A stretch of DNA of 46,364 nucleotides from an uncultured Verrucomicrobia subdivision 3 bacterium (GCA_903865745.1 CAIPKV010000008.1:1-46364), one strand, 5' to 3'; shown: positions 15,194 to 25,106, counted from the first letter of the stretch. The notes: generated by a model not told the origin, from the sequence alone. A program made the numbers and translations.

Positions 15194-17056
15194 ATGCCCG
15201 CCGCTTTCGCCATCTGGATTTGCGGCTGCACTTACCTCATTTGTGCCGGGTGGTTGCTCGCGGCGTTGCATTGGCTTAATTCGACTGGCTATATACTGGC
15301 TTTGTTGCCTGCGATTTTCTTAGCGATGGTGTGGCTAAAGCAAAACCCGCTGGAGTTCCAACTACAAAAAGTTGTTTGCCGTAGCCGCCGGCCGCTGCCG
15401 GCCATTTTTTTCCTGCTCGCCGCACTGGTTTTTCTCGGGGGCATCTTATATGCGCCGAATAATTTTGATGCGCTAACCTACCGGCTGCCACGGATGCTCA
15501 ACTGGCTCGCAGCCGGAAAGTGGTTCTGGATTTCCACCATCAATGAACGGCAAAATTATTCCGGTGTGGACTGGGAATGGATTGCGATGCCGTTTCTGGC
15601 ACTGTTGCGTTCGGATCGCGGAATGTTTTTGATCAACGCGCTGGGCTTCCTGCTGATGCCGGGACTGCTCTTTTCCATTTTCCGGCAGCTTGGTGTAGCG
15701 CGCAAGGTGGCGTGGACATGGATGTGGCTAATGCCGCTTGCGTACGGCTACCTTACGCAGGCTGGTAGCATAGGGAATGATTTTCTCGGTGCGTTGTTTT
15801 GTCTGCTGTCCATTTACTTCGGCTTGCGCGTACGCCATTCCGGCCGATTGACGGATGTCTGGCTCGCGTTGTTGGCAGCTGCATTGCTAACCGGAGTGAA
15901 GTTGTCCAACCTGCCGCTAGCCTTGCCGTGCTTCGTCGCCGTCTGGCCGGCGCTGCGACAATTAAAAAAAAATCTGGCGGGCAGCGTTGCTGTACTTGGT
16001 ATGGCCGCCGTGATTTCCGCGCTACCTATCATGGCGCTGAACCAGATTTATGCCGGCAGTTGGAATGGTGACCCGCAGAACGAATATCGGATGCAAATTA
16101 AAAAACCGGTCGTTGGCCTGCTGGGCAATGGCTTCTTGCAAATGGAACAATCGCTCGTGCCGCCCGTGCTGCCCGGTTCAAATAAAATCCACAAGCAGTT
16201 GTTTCAAGCATTGCCGGAATCTGTAAAAGAAGGTTTTCCCCGGCTAGCTTCGGTCAAGATCAACGAGCTGCCCGGCGAGGAAGGTGCGGCGCTAAATCTG
16301 GCCATCATGTTGCCGCTTTTGATCGTATCTATGCTTACCTTCTGCGGATTTTGTCGAGCGGGTCTCCTTAAAAATATATTTTACCTGTGGCCGCCACCGG
16401 TCATGGCAGCGTGGGTTGCGCTGCTGGTCTGTATGGCTAAACTGGGATCAGAAGCCGGGCCGAGATTAATGCTCCCGTATTATCCACTTGTGCTGGTTCC
16501 TTGGTTGCTGCTGTCTGCGCAAAATTATCTATTGCGCCATCGGGCATGGCGGGTTTTTCTGATGCTGACGGCAATAGCTGCTTTGCCGGTGCTAGTGCTG
16601 TCCATGTCGCGGCCGCTGTGGCCGGCGCAAACCGTGACCGCCCGGCTGGCGCGCACGCATCCCAACAGCCAAAATCTACAACGGCTGGCGACGACGTATG
16701 CTGCCTACGCGCACCGCAACGACATTCTCGCGCCGCTCCGATCTGCGTTGCCAGACGATGCGCGGGAAATTGGCTTCATCGCAGGCAAGAATGACACGAG
16801 TTATTCGCTCTGGCATCCATTCGGCCAGCGGTTGGTGAAGGATTTGCGCCCGGACATTGGCCATTTTCTGCAGCATCCAAGTGTGGAATGGGTGGTGGTC
16901 AAGGAAGATATCTGGCCGGAAATCAGTCCGATTCCGTTTGAAAAATGGGCACAAGGACATTCTGCGAAAATCGTGCTGACACAGTCTATCATCGAGTTGG
17001 TATCGGCGGGGCCGCAAAAATGGAGCCTATTGCACATTGAAAACCCAGTCCGTTAA
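15194..17056 (+). CDS. Large GT39/ArnT-like membrane glycosyltransferase A
   Basis: 620 residues from ATG 15194 (GGGGAATAAAAAA just upstream). About 11-12 hydrophobic segments with an early periplasmic loop containing NNFDALTYRLPRMLNWL; its Asp fits the acidic catalytic residue of GT-C enzymes. A non-membrane C-terminal part (from ~residue 500) follows. Such proteins transfer a sugar from polyprenyl phosphate to a glycan or protein outside the inner membrane. It is a paralogue of the protein at 19642: both share the YRLPRxLxWxxxxxWxWIxTIxxR pattern and a C-terminal DTSYxLWxPFGxR segment. Confidence 0.75.
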   Translation: MPAAFAIWICGCTYLICAGWLLAALHWLNSTGYILALLPAIFLAMVWLKQNPLEFQLQKVVCRSRRPLPAIFFLLAALVFLGGILYAPNNFDALTYRLPRMLNWLAAGKWFWISTINERQNYSGVDWEWIAMPFLALLRSDRGMFLINALGFLLMPGLLFSIFRQLGVARKVAWTWMWLMPLAYGYLTQAGSIGNDFLGALFCLLSIYFGLRVRHSGRLTDVWLALLAAALLTGVKLSNLPLALPCFVAVWPALRQLKKNLAGSVAVLGMAAVISALPIMALNQIYAGSWNGDPQNEYRMQIKKPVVGLLGNGFLQMEQSLVPPVLPGSNKIHKQLFQALPESVKEGFPRLASVKINELPGEEGAALNLAIMLPLLIVSMLTFCGFCRAGLLKNIFYLWPPPVMAAWVALLVCMAKLGSEAGPRLMLPYYPLVLVPWLLLSAQNYLLRHRAWRVFLMLTAIAALPVLVLSMSRPLWPAQTVTARLARTHPNSQNLQRLATTYAAYAHRNDILAPLRSALPDDAREIGFIAGKNDTSYSLWHPFGQRLVKDLRPDIGHFLQHPSVEWVVVKEDIWPEISPIPFEKWAQGHSAKIVLTQSIIELVSAGPQKWSLLHIENPVR

Positions 17057-17152
17057 ATTCATACCCGCATCGCGTCCGCAACACGCTTGTCAACGGTGTT
17101 GTTTTGGCGCAACATCTGCACCTATACCGGTGTTAAACCCCGTTTGCCATCC

Positions 17153-18304
17153 ATGGAATTAACCATCCTGATGCCGTGCCTTAACGAGGCGGATACCTTG
17201 GCTCAATGCGTGGAGAAAGCCCGCATTGGCCTAGAACGCTCGGGCCTATCGGGCGAAATTCTCGTGGCTGACAATGGTAGCACCGATGGCTCGCAGGCCA
17301 TCGCCGAAAAACTCGGCGCCCGTGTGGTGACCGTGCCGGAAAAAGGCTACGGCAGCGCGCTGCGCGGCGGGATTGCCGTGGCGCAAGGCTGGTGGATCAT
17401 TATGGGGGACGCCGATGATAGCTATGATTTTTTGGAAATCCCCCGTTTCGTCGAAAAACTCCGCGAGGGTTTTGATCTCGTGCAAGGCTGCCGGTTGCCT
17501 GCCGGCGGCGGGGTAATCAAGCCGGGTGCCATGCCTTTCCTTCACCGCTGGTGGGGCAATCCAATGTTTTCACTACTGGCCCGCTGGTGGTTTCACGCCC
17601 CGATTCACGATGTTTACTGCGGCCTGCGCGGGTTCAGAAAAGACTTCCAGCAATCGTTGAACCAGCGTTGCTTGGGCATGGAGTTCGCCACGGAGATGAT
17701 TATCAAATCGAGTCTCCTTCGGGCTAAAGTAGCGGAGGTTCCGATTACGCTTCATCCCGACGGTCGCAAATCCCATGCGCCGCACCTCAAGACCTTTCGT
17801 GACGGTTGGCGGACTTTAAGATTCTTCCTGCTCTGCACACCGCGCTGGCTATTCCTGATGCCTGGCTTTGTACTGATTTTTCTCGGCCTGCTCGGATATG
17901 CCTTAGCGCTGCCCGGCCTGCAAATAGGGCGGGCAAACTTCGATGCTCATACGCTGTTATTCGCCAGCCTAGCTATCCTGCTGGGCTATCAGTCTGTGAT
18001 GTTCAGTATATTCACGAAGACGTTTGCCATTGGCGAGGGCATCCTTCCACCAGACAAATCTCTAACCCGTTTTTTTGAACTGGTGAATCTGGAGAAAGGA
18101 CTTGTCGCAGGTGGCATCGGTTTACTGGGCGGTCTGGCATTGTTGTCCTGGCCTGTCTGGCTGTGGCAACACTCTGGCTTCGGCCCAATGAATTATGCTC
18201 ACACCATGCGTTGGGTGATTCCTGGGGCTACGCTCACGGCGCTCGGATTCCAGACCATTCTATCCAGTTTCTTTGTGAGCATTTTGGGGATGAAACGGCT
18301 GTGA
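17153..18304 (+). CDS. Glycosyltransferase family 2 with C-terminal membrane domain
   Basis: 384 residues from ATG 17153. The GT2 domain has LTILMPCLNEADTL, ADNGSTDGS, GDADDSYDF, GCRLPAGGG, a Y-C-G-L-R-G-F motif (residue ~160) and EMIIKSSLL. About four membrane segments follow (LFLMPGFVLIFLGLLGYALAL through SFFVSILGM). This matches polyprenyl-phosphate sugar synthases of the family with FGF-like inner membrane anchors. The next gene starts inside its stop codon (GTGA). Confidence 0.88.
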   Translation: MELTILMPCLNEADTLAQCVEKARIGLERSGLSGEILVADNGSTDGSQAIAEKLGARVVTVPEKGYGSALRGGIAVAQGWWIIMGDADDSYDFLEIPRFVEKLREGFDLVQGCRLPAGGGVIKPGAMPFLHRWWGNPMFSLLARWWFHAPIHDVYCGLRGFRKDFQQSLNQRCLGMEFATEMIIKSSLLRAKVAEVPITLHPDGRKSHAPHLKTFRDGWRTLRFFLLCTPRWLFLMPGFVLIFLGLLGYALALPGLQIGRANFDAHTLLFASLAILLGYQSVMFSIFTKTFAIGEGILPPDKSLTRFFELVNLEKGLVAGGIGLLGGLALLSWPVWLWQHSGFGPMNYAHTMRWVIPGATLTALGFQTILSSFFVSILGMKRL

Positions 18305-18915
18305 GCGCCATTGAAAAAATCCATGGAAATTACGTCGCTAGCCGACGCATCCAGATTCTGGCGGGTCATCTAGCGGGCTTGTTGCCACCCGGCGTCTCGG
18401 TTCTGGATGTCGGCTGCGGTGACGGTTCGCTCGCGAAGCTAATTCAGGATTTGCGGCCCGATGTCCGGGTGCGCGGCATTGACGTACTGGTGCGACCGCA
18501 GACAGCAATCCCCATCGAACCTTTCGACGGAACACACATTCCGGCCGCCGATGGCAGCTTTGACGTGGTCATGTTCGTGGACGTTTTGCATCACACGAAC
18601 GATCCGCTCGTGCTTTTACGCGAGGCTCGGCGGGTGGCGCGACACAGTGTCCTGCTCAAAGATCACACCCGTAATGGCCTGCTTGCCGGGCCGACGCTGC
18701 GATTCATGGATGGTGTAGGCAATGCGCGCTACGGCGTGGCGCTGCCTTATAACTATTGGCGGCGCGAACAATGGCAGGGCGCTTTCCGCGAGCTTGGTCT
18801 GAAGGTGGAAGTCTGGCAGCACAAGCTCGGCCTCTATCCGGCGTGGGCGAACTGGCTGTTTGGCCGGTCGCTGCATTTCATCGCCCGAGCAGGTGTAACC
18901 AAATCTTCTCCATGA
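18301..18915 (+). CDS. SAM-dependent methyltransferase (class I)
   Basis: 204 residues from GTG 18301, which overlaps the preceding TGA. Upstream in-frame Met codons lie inside the previous gene and are rejected. Motif I is VLDVGCGDGSLAKLI (residues ~34-48); the acidic residue of motif II is in VRGIDV; DGSFDVVMFVDVLHHT follows as the Methyltransf_11 pattern. The substrate is unknown. Its place among glycosyltransferases suggests methylation of a sugar or lipid carrier intermediate, but that is inference. ATGA overlap with the next gene shows tight coupling. Confidence 0.85.
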   Translation: MSAIEKIHGNYVASRRIQILAGHLAGLLPPGVSVLDVGCGDGSLAKLIQDLRPDVRVRGIDVLVRPQTAIPIEPFDGTHIPAADGSFDVVMFVDVLHHTNDPLVLLREARRVARHSVLLKDHTRNGLLAGPTLRFMDGVGNARYGVALPYNYWRREQWQGAFRELGLKVEVWQHKLGLYPAWANWLFGRSLHFIARAGVTKSSP

Positions 18916-19601
18916 AAACCCCAACAAATCCAACCGCAGCCGCTCCGGCCAACAGTCCGAACCCAGATCCATGGGAGGCCGCATATTTGTCCTTCGAAAC
19001 GCCCGAACAGGAAGTGGAGAAATTTATGACTCGACTGCGCAAGCTCGGCGCGCACCAGTGGTCGAAGGACGCTCAAATTGTGGAGCTGTTCTGTGGTCGT
19101 GGCAGCGGACTCCATGCATTACATCGACTAGGCTTCACGCGGATTGAAGGAGTAGATCTTTCACCCAAGCTGCTGGCTGAATACCGTGGTCCGGGAAATA
19201 TTGAATGCTGCGACTGTCGCCAGCTGCCATTTCCGGATGCTTCACGGGATATTGCCATTGTCCAAGGCGGTCTTCATCACCTGCCCACCCTGCCGCAAGA
19301 TTTGGAACTAACCTTGGCGCAAGTTCACCGAGTGTTAAGACCAGGCGGCCGATTCGTGGTAGTTGAGCCGTGGCTTACGCCCTTTCTTAGGTTCGTCCAT
19401 GTAGTGGCGCGAAACCCGGTTGCCCGGCGCTTGAGCAAGAAACTCGACGCCCTCCAAATCATGATTGAACATGAAATCCGTACCTATGAGCAATGGCTTG
19501 GCCAATCTGAATTAATTTGGGGATTGCTGGACGCTCAATTCCAAACCGAGGTCTGCCAAAAGTCTCGGGGCAAGCTGATGTATGTTGGCCGACGTGCTTG
19601 A
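18912..19601 (+). CDS. SAM-dependent methyltransferase (class I), second copy
   Basis: 229 residues from ATG 18912 (ATGA overlap with the previous stop). The class I fold shows IVELFCGRGSGLHAL (motif I, with Cys in place of Gly), IEGVDLSPKLL and an LRPGGRFVVVEPW segment. A non-conserved N-terminus rich in Pro and Ala precedes it. It shares only the fold with the preceding methyltransferase. Role inferred from context: modification of a glycan or of lipid-linked intermediates. The longer frame starting at 18756 overlaps the previous gene and is not used. Confidence 0.85.
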   Translation: MKTPTNPTAAAPANSPNPDPWEAAYLSFETPEQEVEKFMTRLRKLGAHQWSKDAQIVELFCGRGSGLHALHRLGFTRIEGVDLSPKLLAEYRGPGNIECCDCRQLPFPDASRDIAIVQGGLHHLPTLPQDLELTLAQVHRVLRPGGRFVVVEPWLTPFLRFVHVVARNPVARRLSKKLDALQIMIEHEIRTYEQWLGQSELIWGLLDAQFQTEVCQKSRGKLMYVGRRA

Positions 19602-19641
19602 CCCATAATTGATTTCAAGGAAACCGCAACACATTCTTGAA

Positions 19642-21552
19642 ATGCCTGCCCATCGAATTCCCCTGATCCTCCGGCTGGCCGGATTGTGGATTATCTGGGT
19701 CGTGTGGTGCCAATGGTGCGGCTGGGGACTTTCCGCCGTGCACCAACTGGACAGTGGGGGCTATCTGGCCGCGCTGCCAATTTTGCTGGGTGCGGGCTGG
19801 TGGTGGCTCAGGGCTACGGCAAGCGCCGGGACAAAATTGAATTGCTTCCTTGCTGCGAAATTGCGTCGGCGTTTCTTGCAGCCCCTGCCCATGATTTATT
19901 TTTGCATCGTAGCGCTTTCACTGGTGGCTGCGCTCTTTCACACCCCATGGAGCTTTGATGCTGTAAGCTACCGGTTGCCGCGCCTGCTTTATTGGTGGGT
20001 GGCACACCACTGGTATTGGATTGGCACGATCGACCACCGGCTCGACTTTAGCAGTTGTGGCTACGAATGGCAGATGCTCCCCCTCATCCTTTTAACGCAT
20101 AGCGACCGGTTGATTTTTTTGCTGAGCTGGATTCCGTATTTGCTGATGCCCGGGCTGCTGTTCTTTGTGTTCCGCGCGCTAGGTGTTTGCGGTCGCAGCG
20201 CGCGACGTTGGATGTGGCTACTGCCGACAGGATTTTGCTACGCGCTCCAGTGCAGCGGTCTGCAAAATGACGGCTACATGGTCATCTACACATTGGCCTT
20301 TACCGCCTTTGTTGTATTGGCCCACGTCCGTCGTTGCGCGATTTTTCTCTGGCTGGCGCTGCTGGCGTCGGCGCTGCTGACCAGTGCAAAACTTTCTAAC
20401 CTGCCGCTGTTCCTGCCGCTTGGCCTGCTGCTACTGCCGGTATTGCGCGTAGTAAGCTGGTTCAATTGGAAAACCCTCGTCATTGTTTTTATCGCCGTTG
20501 GTTGCTCATTCGTTCCGCAGGCATTTCTCTGCTGGAAACACACTGGCGACTGGACAGGCGATCCAAGCGACCAGTGGAATGCCCATCCGCGCAACCACGC
20601 CGGCGCGTTTACGGCCAATGCCATCGCCATGATCAACGATACCGTGCAGCCGTCCGTTTTCCCCATTGCCAAAAAAATCAACGCGAAGCTGGAGCCGCTT
20701 AACCAGACACATTTTATGAAATGGCTTCGCTGGGCGCAGCCTAACAGCGACGGCGTCGTCTTCGGCGACATGGTTTACGAAGGCTCCGCCGGTCTCGGCT
20801 GCGGCCTCGGACTGTATGGATTGTTACTAATTATTGGTGTCTGGTTTGTCAAACCGGTACCGCGCAACGTCTCTGCTAGTTTTCCTTGGGAATGGCGGTT
20901 GGCGCCGTGGGCGGCTTGGATTTCGCTCTTTGTGGTCATGGCCGAGGTGGCGTTCTCCCATGTCACCCGTTATTGCGCATCCTTTTATCCGCTCATGGTC
21001 ATTTCAATTTTGCACTTGCCGCGAGTCGCCGCTTTGGAACGCCGCAAAATCGCTGGCGTGGTTGCGGGAGTTGGAATGCTCGCGGTCGTGCCTATCATTT
21101 TGCTAACGCCAGCGCGTCCGGTTATTCCATTTGAGCGGCTTGCAAAAATTTTCCACCAGCATGCGCTTCAGGCCGTCGCCGCCAAATACCATTACTGGGC
21201 GGTCATGCGCGATGACCTTGCGCCGTTGCGGGAGCAATTGCTGCCGGGCACGACACGACTCGGCTATGCCGCCGGATTCCGTGATACGTCCTATGGCTTG
21301 TGGAAACCGTTCGGCAGTCGCGTCGTGGTGGAACTTGGTTTGCCTTTGGGCGCCAAGCCGCCACCGCCGACAGATTTAGAATATGCCGTGGTGACGGCTA
21401 ACGGATTGCAAAGCCGTTACGGCCAGAGCCTGCAAGACTGGCTAAATCTTTACCACGCGGAAATAATTTTCGAAATGAAACGCAGCATCTCGCTCGTCTC
21501 CTCCGATCCGGCCACCTACGATTCCTGGTATCTTGTCCGGTTCCGGCATTGA
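19642..21552 (+). CDS. Large GT39/ArnT-like membrane glycosyltransferase B
   Basis: 636 residues from ATG 19642; a TTG at 19609 is an alternative start. About 11-12 membrane segments. The early periplasmic loop has WSFDAVSYRLPRLLYWW with the candidate catalytic Asp, followed by WYWIGTIDHRLDFSSCGYEW. It is paralogous to the 15194 protein over its length: WMWLLPT matches WMWLMPL, ALLTSAKLSNLPLFLP matches ALLTGVKLSNLPLALP, and DTSYGLWKPFGSR matches DTSYSLWHPFGQR. It is the last gene of the glycan run, convergent with miaB. Confidence 0.75.
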   Translation: MPAHRIPLILRLAGLWIIWVVWCQWCGWGLSAVHQLDSGGYLAALPILLGAGWWWLRATASAGTKLNCFLAAKLRRRFLQPLPMIYFCIVALSLVAALFHTPWSFDAVSYRLPRLLYWWVAHHWYWIGTIDHRLDFSSCGYEWQMLPLILLTHSDRLIFLLSWIPYLLMPGLLFFVFRALGVCGRSARRWMWLLPTGFCYALQCSGLQNDGYMVIYTLAFTAFVVLAHVRRCAIFLWLALLASALLTSAKLSNLPLFLPLGLLLLPVLRVVSWFNWKTLVIVFIAVGCSFVPQAFLCWKHTGDWTGDPSDQWNAHPRNHAGAFTANAIAMINDTVQPSVFPIAKKINAKLEPLNQTHFMKWLRWAQPNSDGVVFGDMVYEGSAGLGCGLGLYGLLLIIGVWFVKPVPRNVSASFPWEWRLAPWAAWISLFVVMAEVAFSHVTRYCASFYPLMVISILHLPRVAALERRKIAGVVAGVGMLAVVPIILLTPARPVIPFERLAKIFHQHALQAVAAKYHYWAVMRDDLAPLREQLLPGTTRLGYAAGFRDTSYGLWKPFGSRVVVELGLPLGAKPPPPTDLEYAVVTANGLQSRYGQSLQDWLNLYHAEIIFEMKRSISLVSSDPATYDSWYLVRFRH

Positions 21553-21572
21553 GGCCTGCTTGGTATAGGCAT

Positions 21573-22925
21573 TTAGAGATTCACCACGGCCGGATCGCCG
21601 TAGAGGGTGAAGGAGCCGGTGCGCTCGATCTTCACATCCATGAGCTGCCCCTGATGGCGGGCGCTGCCGTCGAACAGCACGATGCGGTTGCAGCGCGTGC
21701 GGCCGGTGTAGCGGGCGGCGTTCTTCTTACTTGGGCCTTCCACGAGAATTTCCACCTGCCGCCCGATGAAGGCGTCGTATTTGCGCGCGGCGATTTCGTT
21801 GACGAGGTTCAGCAGGCGCTCGTTGCGCTCCTCGCGGATTGCCAGCGGCACCTGGTCGGGCATCATGGCGGCGGGGGTGTCGCGGCGCGGGGAGTATTTA
21901 AAAATGTAGGCGTTATCGAACTGCACTTCGCGGCAGAGCGAGAGGGTTTGTTCAAAATCCTCCTCGGTCTCGCCGGGAAAGCCGACGATGATGTCGGTGT
22001 AAATGCCGATGTTCGGCTTGGCCTGACGCAGTTTCTGGATGATGCCGAGGAATTTTTCGCGGGTGTAGCCGCGGTGCATCAGTTTCAGCAGGCGGTCGCT
22101 GCCGCTTTGCAATGGGATGTGCGCGCTCTCACACAGTTTCGGCAACCGCGCGTAAGCCGCGACGAGGTCATCGCCGTAGCCTTTCGGATGGGGCGAGGTG
22201 AAGCGGATTCTTTCCAAGCCTTCGATGGCGTGAACGGCATCGAGCAGTTGGACGAAGGCGGATTTGCCATCGAGCAGCGGATAATCGCGTTTGCCAAAGC
22301 TGGTGACGATTTGACCGAGCAAGGTGATTTCGCGGACGCCGCGCGCCACGAGCTCGCGACATTCGGCCACGATGTCGGGGATGGTGCGGCTGCGTTCCTC
22401 GCCGCGCGTGGCCGGCACGATGCAGAAGGTGCAATGCTGGTTGCAGCCCTGCATGATACTGACGAATGCGGAAACGGAGGTCTTGGCGCTGCCGTTGAGC
22501 AGATGTTCGCGGATGGTCGCCTCGCTCTTGGCTTCGGTGGCGGTGTCCACGATTTTTTTGCGCGTGCCGGCGAGCAGTTCGTCGAGATATTCCGCCGCGC
22601 GATGAAATTTTTGCGTGCCGAGCACCAAGTCCACGTCCGGCAGCTTATCAATGAGCTCCTGCCCGCGGCTTTGCGCCATGCAGCCCATGAAGCCGACGAT
22701 CTGGTCGCGCTTCTCGCTGCGGGCCGTGCCGACGAGGTTCTTCATCTTGTTGATGGCTTTCTGCTCAGCCAGGTCGCGGACGCTGCAAGTATTGAGCAAA
22801 ACGACATCGGCGCTGGCCTCGGACTTCGCGAGCGTATAGCCCTTGGCGACGAGTTGCGCGGCGACGGCTTCGCTGTCGCGCTCGTTCATCTGGCAGCCAT
22901 AAGTTTTTATGAAAACACTCGGCAT
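21573..22925 (-). CDS. miaB: tRNA-2-methylthio-N6-dimethylallyladenosine synthase
   Basis: 450 residues from ATG 22925. The N-terminal UPF0004 domain carries an auxiliary iron-sulfur cluster on Cys11, Cys47 and Cys82. The radical SAM motif CNQHCTFC uses Cys161, Cys165 and Cys168. A C-terminal TRAM domain (GRQVEILVEG through VKIERTGSFTLYG) binds tRNA. The enzyme adds the methylthio group to i6A37 of tRNAs reading UNN codons. The motifs NTCSVR, GFMGCMAQ and YGCQMN favour MiaB over RimO or MtaB. A long antisense frame over the same span is a shadow. Confidence 0.94.
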   Translation of the reverse strand: MPSVFIKTYGCQMNERDSEAVAAQLVAKGYTLAKSEASADVVLLNTCSVRDLAEQKAINKMKNLVGTARSEKRDQIVGFMGCMAQSRGQELIDKLPDVDLVLGTQKFHRAAEYLDELLAGTRKKIVDTATEAKSEATIREHLLNGSAKTSVSAFVSIMQGCNQHCTFCIVPATRGEERSRTIPDIVAECRELVARGVREITLLGQIVTSFGKRDYPLLDGKSAFVQLLDAVHAIEGLERIRFTSPHPKGYGDDLVAAYARLPKLCESAHIPLQSGSDRLLKLMHRGYTREKFLGIIQKLRQAKPNIGIYTDIIVGFPGETEEDFEQTLSLCREVQFDNAYIFKYSPRRDTPAAMMPDQVPLAIREERNERLLNLVNEIAARKYDAFIGRQVEILVEGPSKKNAARYTGRTRCNRIVLFDGSARHQGQLMDVKIERTGSFTLYGDPAVVNL

Positions 22926-23042
22926 GAGTTGGCGGACAAGATAGCACGGGCGGGGGGCTTGCAAAGTTGAAACGCGCGGGAATGGCTAACGTCGCGCTTG
23001 CGGGTGGGCGCGAACCTTGTATTTTCAGCGGACGGGATACGC

Positions 23043-25058
23043 ATGGAAAACCAATTGCTTAAAGTTTTGCTGATTAGCGGCGACGCGGATTCCGCGCACC
23101 ACCTCAGCGAACTGCTGCTCCGCGCGGCCGACACGGTGGATGTGACCATCGAGCCATCCGCCGACGCCGGGCTGGCAATGCTCGCCACCAATGCTTTCCA
23201 GGTCGTGCTGTTTGACATTGCGGTAGTCAATACGGCCGCGCTGTTCCAAATCACTTTACTCACCACCAAGGCGCCGCAGTTCCCAGTCCTCGTCATCGGC
23301 CCCGGCGAGGATGAGGCTTTTCTCGCCGAGGCGGTGTATAGCGGCGCGCAGGAATATCTCGGGCGCGAACAACTCGCGCCGGCCACGTTGCGCCACGCCA
23401 TTCACTGTTCCATCGCGCGCCATCAGGAGCGGATCGCGTTGGTCGCGGAAAAGGAAAATTACTACGGCATCTTCGATCATCTGGTGGAAGGGATCTTCCG
23501 CACCTCACCGGACGGCAATTATCTGATGGCGAACGTCGCGCTGGCGCGGATTTATGGCTACGACTCGCCGGTGGAGCTGATGGCAAACATCAAAGATATT
23601 GCGAACCGCCTTTATGTGGATCACGGCCGGCGCGACGAGTTTGTCCGGCTGATGCAGGAGAATGATACGTTGAACGGATTTGAGTCGCGTATCTATCGCA
23701 AGGACGGCAGTATCATCTGGATCTCGGAGAACTGTCGCGCCGTCCGCGACCGACAAGGGAAACTGCTTTACTACGAGGGCACAGTTGAGGACATCACGCG
23801 ACACCGGCTGGTGGAGGAAGCGTTGCGGAGCTCGGAGTCACTGTATCATTCGCTCGTCGAGACGATGCCGCAGGGGGTTTTTCGCCGCGATTTACAGGGG
23901 CGCTTCACTTTTGCCAACCAGCCCTATTGCAAATTCCATAAAAAGACGCCAGAAGAGCTAATCGGCAAGACCGACTTCGATTTATTTCCCAAGGCGTCAG
24001 CCGATAAATACTGGAGCGACGACCTGCAGATCATGGAGCAGGGTACGACGATGGATATTGTGGAAGAAGTTCAGGTGCCCGGGGTGGCGGAAAAGGAATA
24101 TCATCACGTCATCAAGACGCCGCTTCTCGACGAGGCTGGTAAGGTGATTGGCTTGCAGGGCATGGTGTGGGATATTACGGAAAAGATTCGTGCCGAGGAA
24201 AAAATTCGCCTGACCACCGCCGAACTCGCCCGCAACCGCGAAGAATTGCGCGCCAAGAATGCCGTCATGGAGGAAAACCTCCGTACCGCGCGCGAAATTC
24301 AGCTCACCATGTTGCCGCAGCAGTACCCGGTGTTTCCACCGACTGCGACACCAGAACAAAGCGCCTTCCAATTTGTTCATCGCTATGAGCCAGCAGAATC
24401 CGTCAGTGGTGATTTTTTTAGTATTACTCAAATTTCCGATACCGAAGTTGGCGTGTTTATCTGCGACGTAACCGGCCATGGCGTCCGCGCCGCCCTGGTG
24501 ACGGCGATGATCCGGGCACTCTCGGAAGAACTGAAGCCGCAAGCGCGTGACCCGGGGAATTTTCTTAGGCAGCTGAACTTCGATTTGTGCAGCATCCTCA
24601 AGAACACTGGCACCCCGATGCTGACCACCGGTTTTTACGCCGTGGCCGACTGCCGCACCGGCCTGCTGCGCTTTGCCAATGCCGGCCATCCGAAGCCGTT
24701 CATTCTCCGCCGCTCCCTTGGCACAGTGGAGCCGCTCGCCAACACCGCTGGCCGCAGCCAGCCCGCGCTGGGCTTGTTTGAGGACCCACCTTACACCACC
24801 AGCGAGACCCGGCTTACACCTAGCGATTTCCTGATGCTCTTTACGGATGGTCTTTACGAGGTGCAGGGGCAGCATGAGGAGTTGTATTCACAGGAACGCC
24901 TTACGCTCGACATAAAAAATCTCTTTAACCTCCCGCCCGGTCAACTGTTTGACGGGCTGATTGAAGTCGTCCGCGCCTTTGCCATCAACGGTGAGTTTGA
25001 TGACGACGTCTGCCTCGTTGGCTTGGACTACCTCGGCAGGCCGGAGTTGAAATCCTAA
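23043..25058 (+). CDS. Receiver-PAS-PAS-SpoIIE/PP2C serine phosphatase
   Basis: 671 residues from ATG 23043. The order is: receiver-like domain (1-~125, phosphoacceptor candidate Asp58 in VVLFDIA), PAS 1 (~140-265, with its PAC end YYEGTVEDITRH), PAS 2 (~280-390, LQGRFTFANQPYCKF), a helical linker (RTAREIQLTMLPQQYPVF) and a SpoIIE/PP2C-like phosphatase domain (~440-670, SGDFF, DVTGHGVRAAL, ANAGHPKPFIL, FTDGLYEVQG, DDDVCLVGL) with metal-binding Asp residues. Such proteins regulate anti-sigma factor antagonists in partner switching or a general stress pathway. No cognate kinase or antagonist is adjacent. Confidence 0.92.
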   Translation: MENQLLKVLLISGDADSAHHLSELLLRAADTVDVTIEPSADAGLAMLATNAFQVVLFDIAVVNTAALFQITLLTTKAPQFPVLVIGPGEDEAFLAEAVYSGAQEYLGREQLAPATLRHAIHCSIARHQERIALVAEKENYYGIFDHLVEGIFRTSPDGNYLMANVALARIYGYDSPVELMANIKDIANRLYVDHGRRDEFVRLMQENDTLNGFESRIYRKDGSIIWISENCRAVRDRQGKLLYYEGTVEDITRHRLVEEALRSSESLYHSLVETMPQGVFRRDLQGRFTFANQPYCKFHKKTPEELIGKTDFDLFPKASADKYWSDDLQIMEQGTTMDIVEEVQVPGVAEKEYHHVIKTPLLDEAGKVIGLQGMVWDITEKIRAEEKIRLTTAELARNREELRAKNAVMEENLRTAREIQLTMLPQQYPVFPPTATPEQSAFQFVHRYEPAESVSGDFFSITQISDTEVGVFICDVTGHGVRAALVTAMIRALSEELKPQARDPGNFLRQLNFDLCSILKNTGTPMLTTGFYAVADCRTGLLRFANAGHPKPFILRRSLGTVEPLANTAGRSQPALGLFEDPPYTTSETRLTPSDFLMLFTDGLYEVQGQHEELYSQERLTLDIKNLFNLPPGQLFDGLIEVVRAFAINGEFDDDVCLVGLDYLGRPELKS

Positions 25059-25062
25059 AAAC

Positions 25063-25093
25063 AAAAACCTCTTCCTGACGGAAGAGGCTTTTT
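25063..25093. terminator. Bidirectional terminator between the phosphatase gene and typA
   Basis: CCTCTTCC (25068-25075) pairs with GGAAGAGG (25080-25087) around TGAC, with AAAAA on the left side and TTTTT on the right. It serves both convergent genes. Confidence 0.9.
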
Positions 25094-25106
25094 GCTAAAT
25101 AGGTTT

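Noticed and set aside
21549-22970. 473-codon frame antisense to miaB
   Set aside because: GC-rich codon bias of miaB leaves the opposite frame open; the product has no recognisable pattern.
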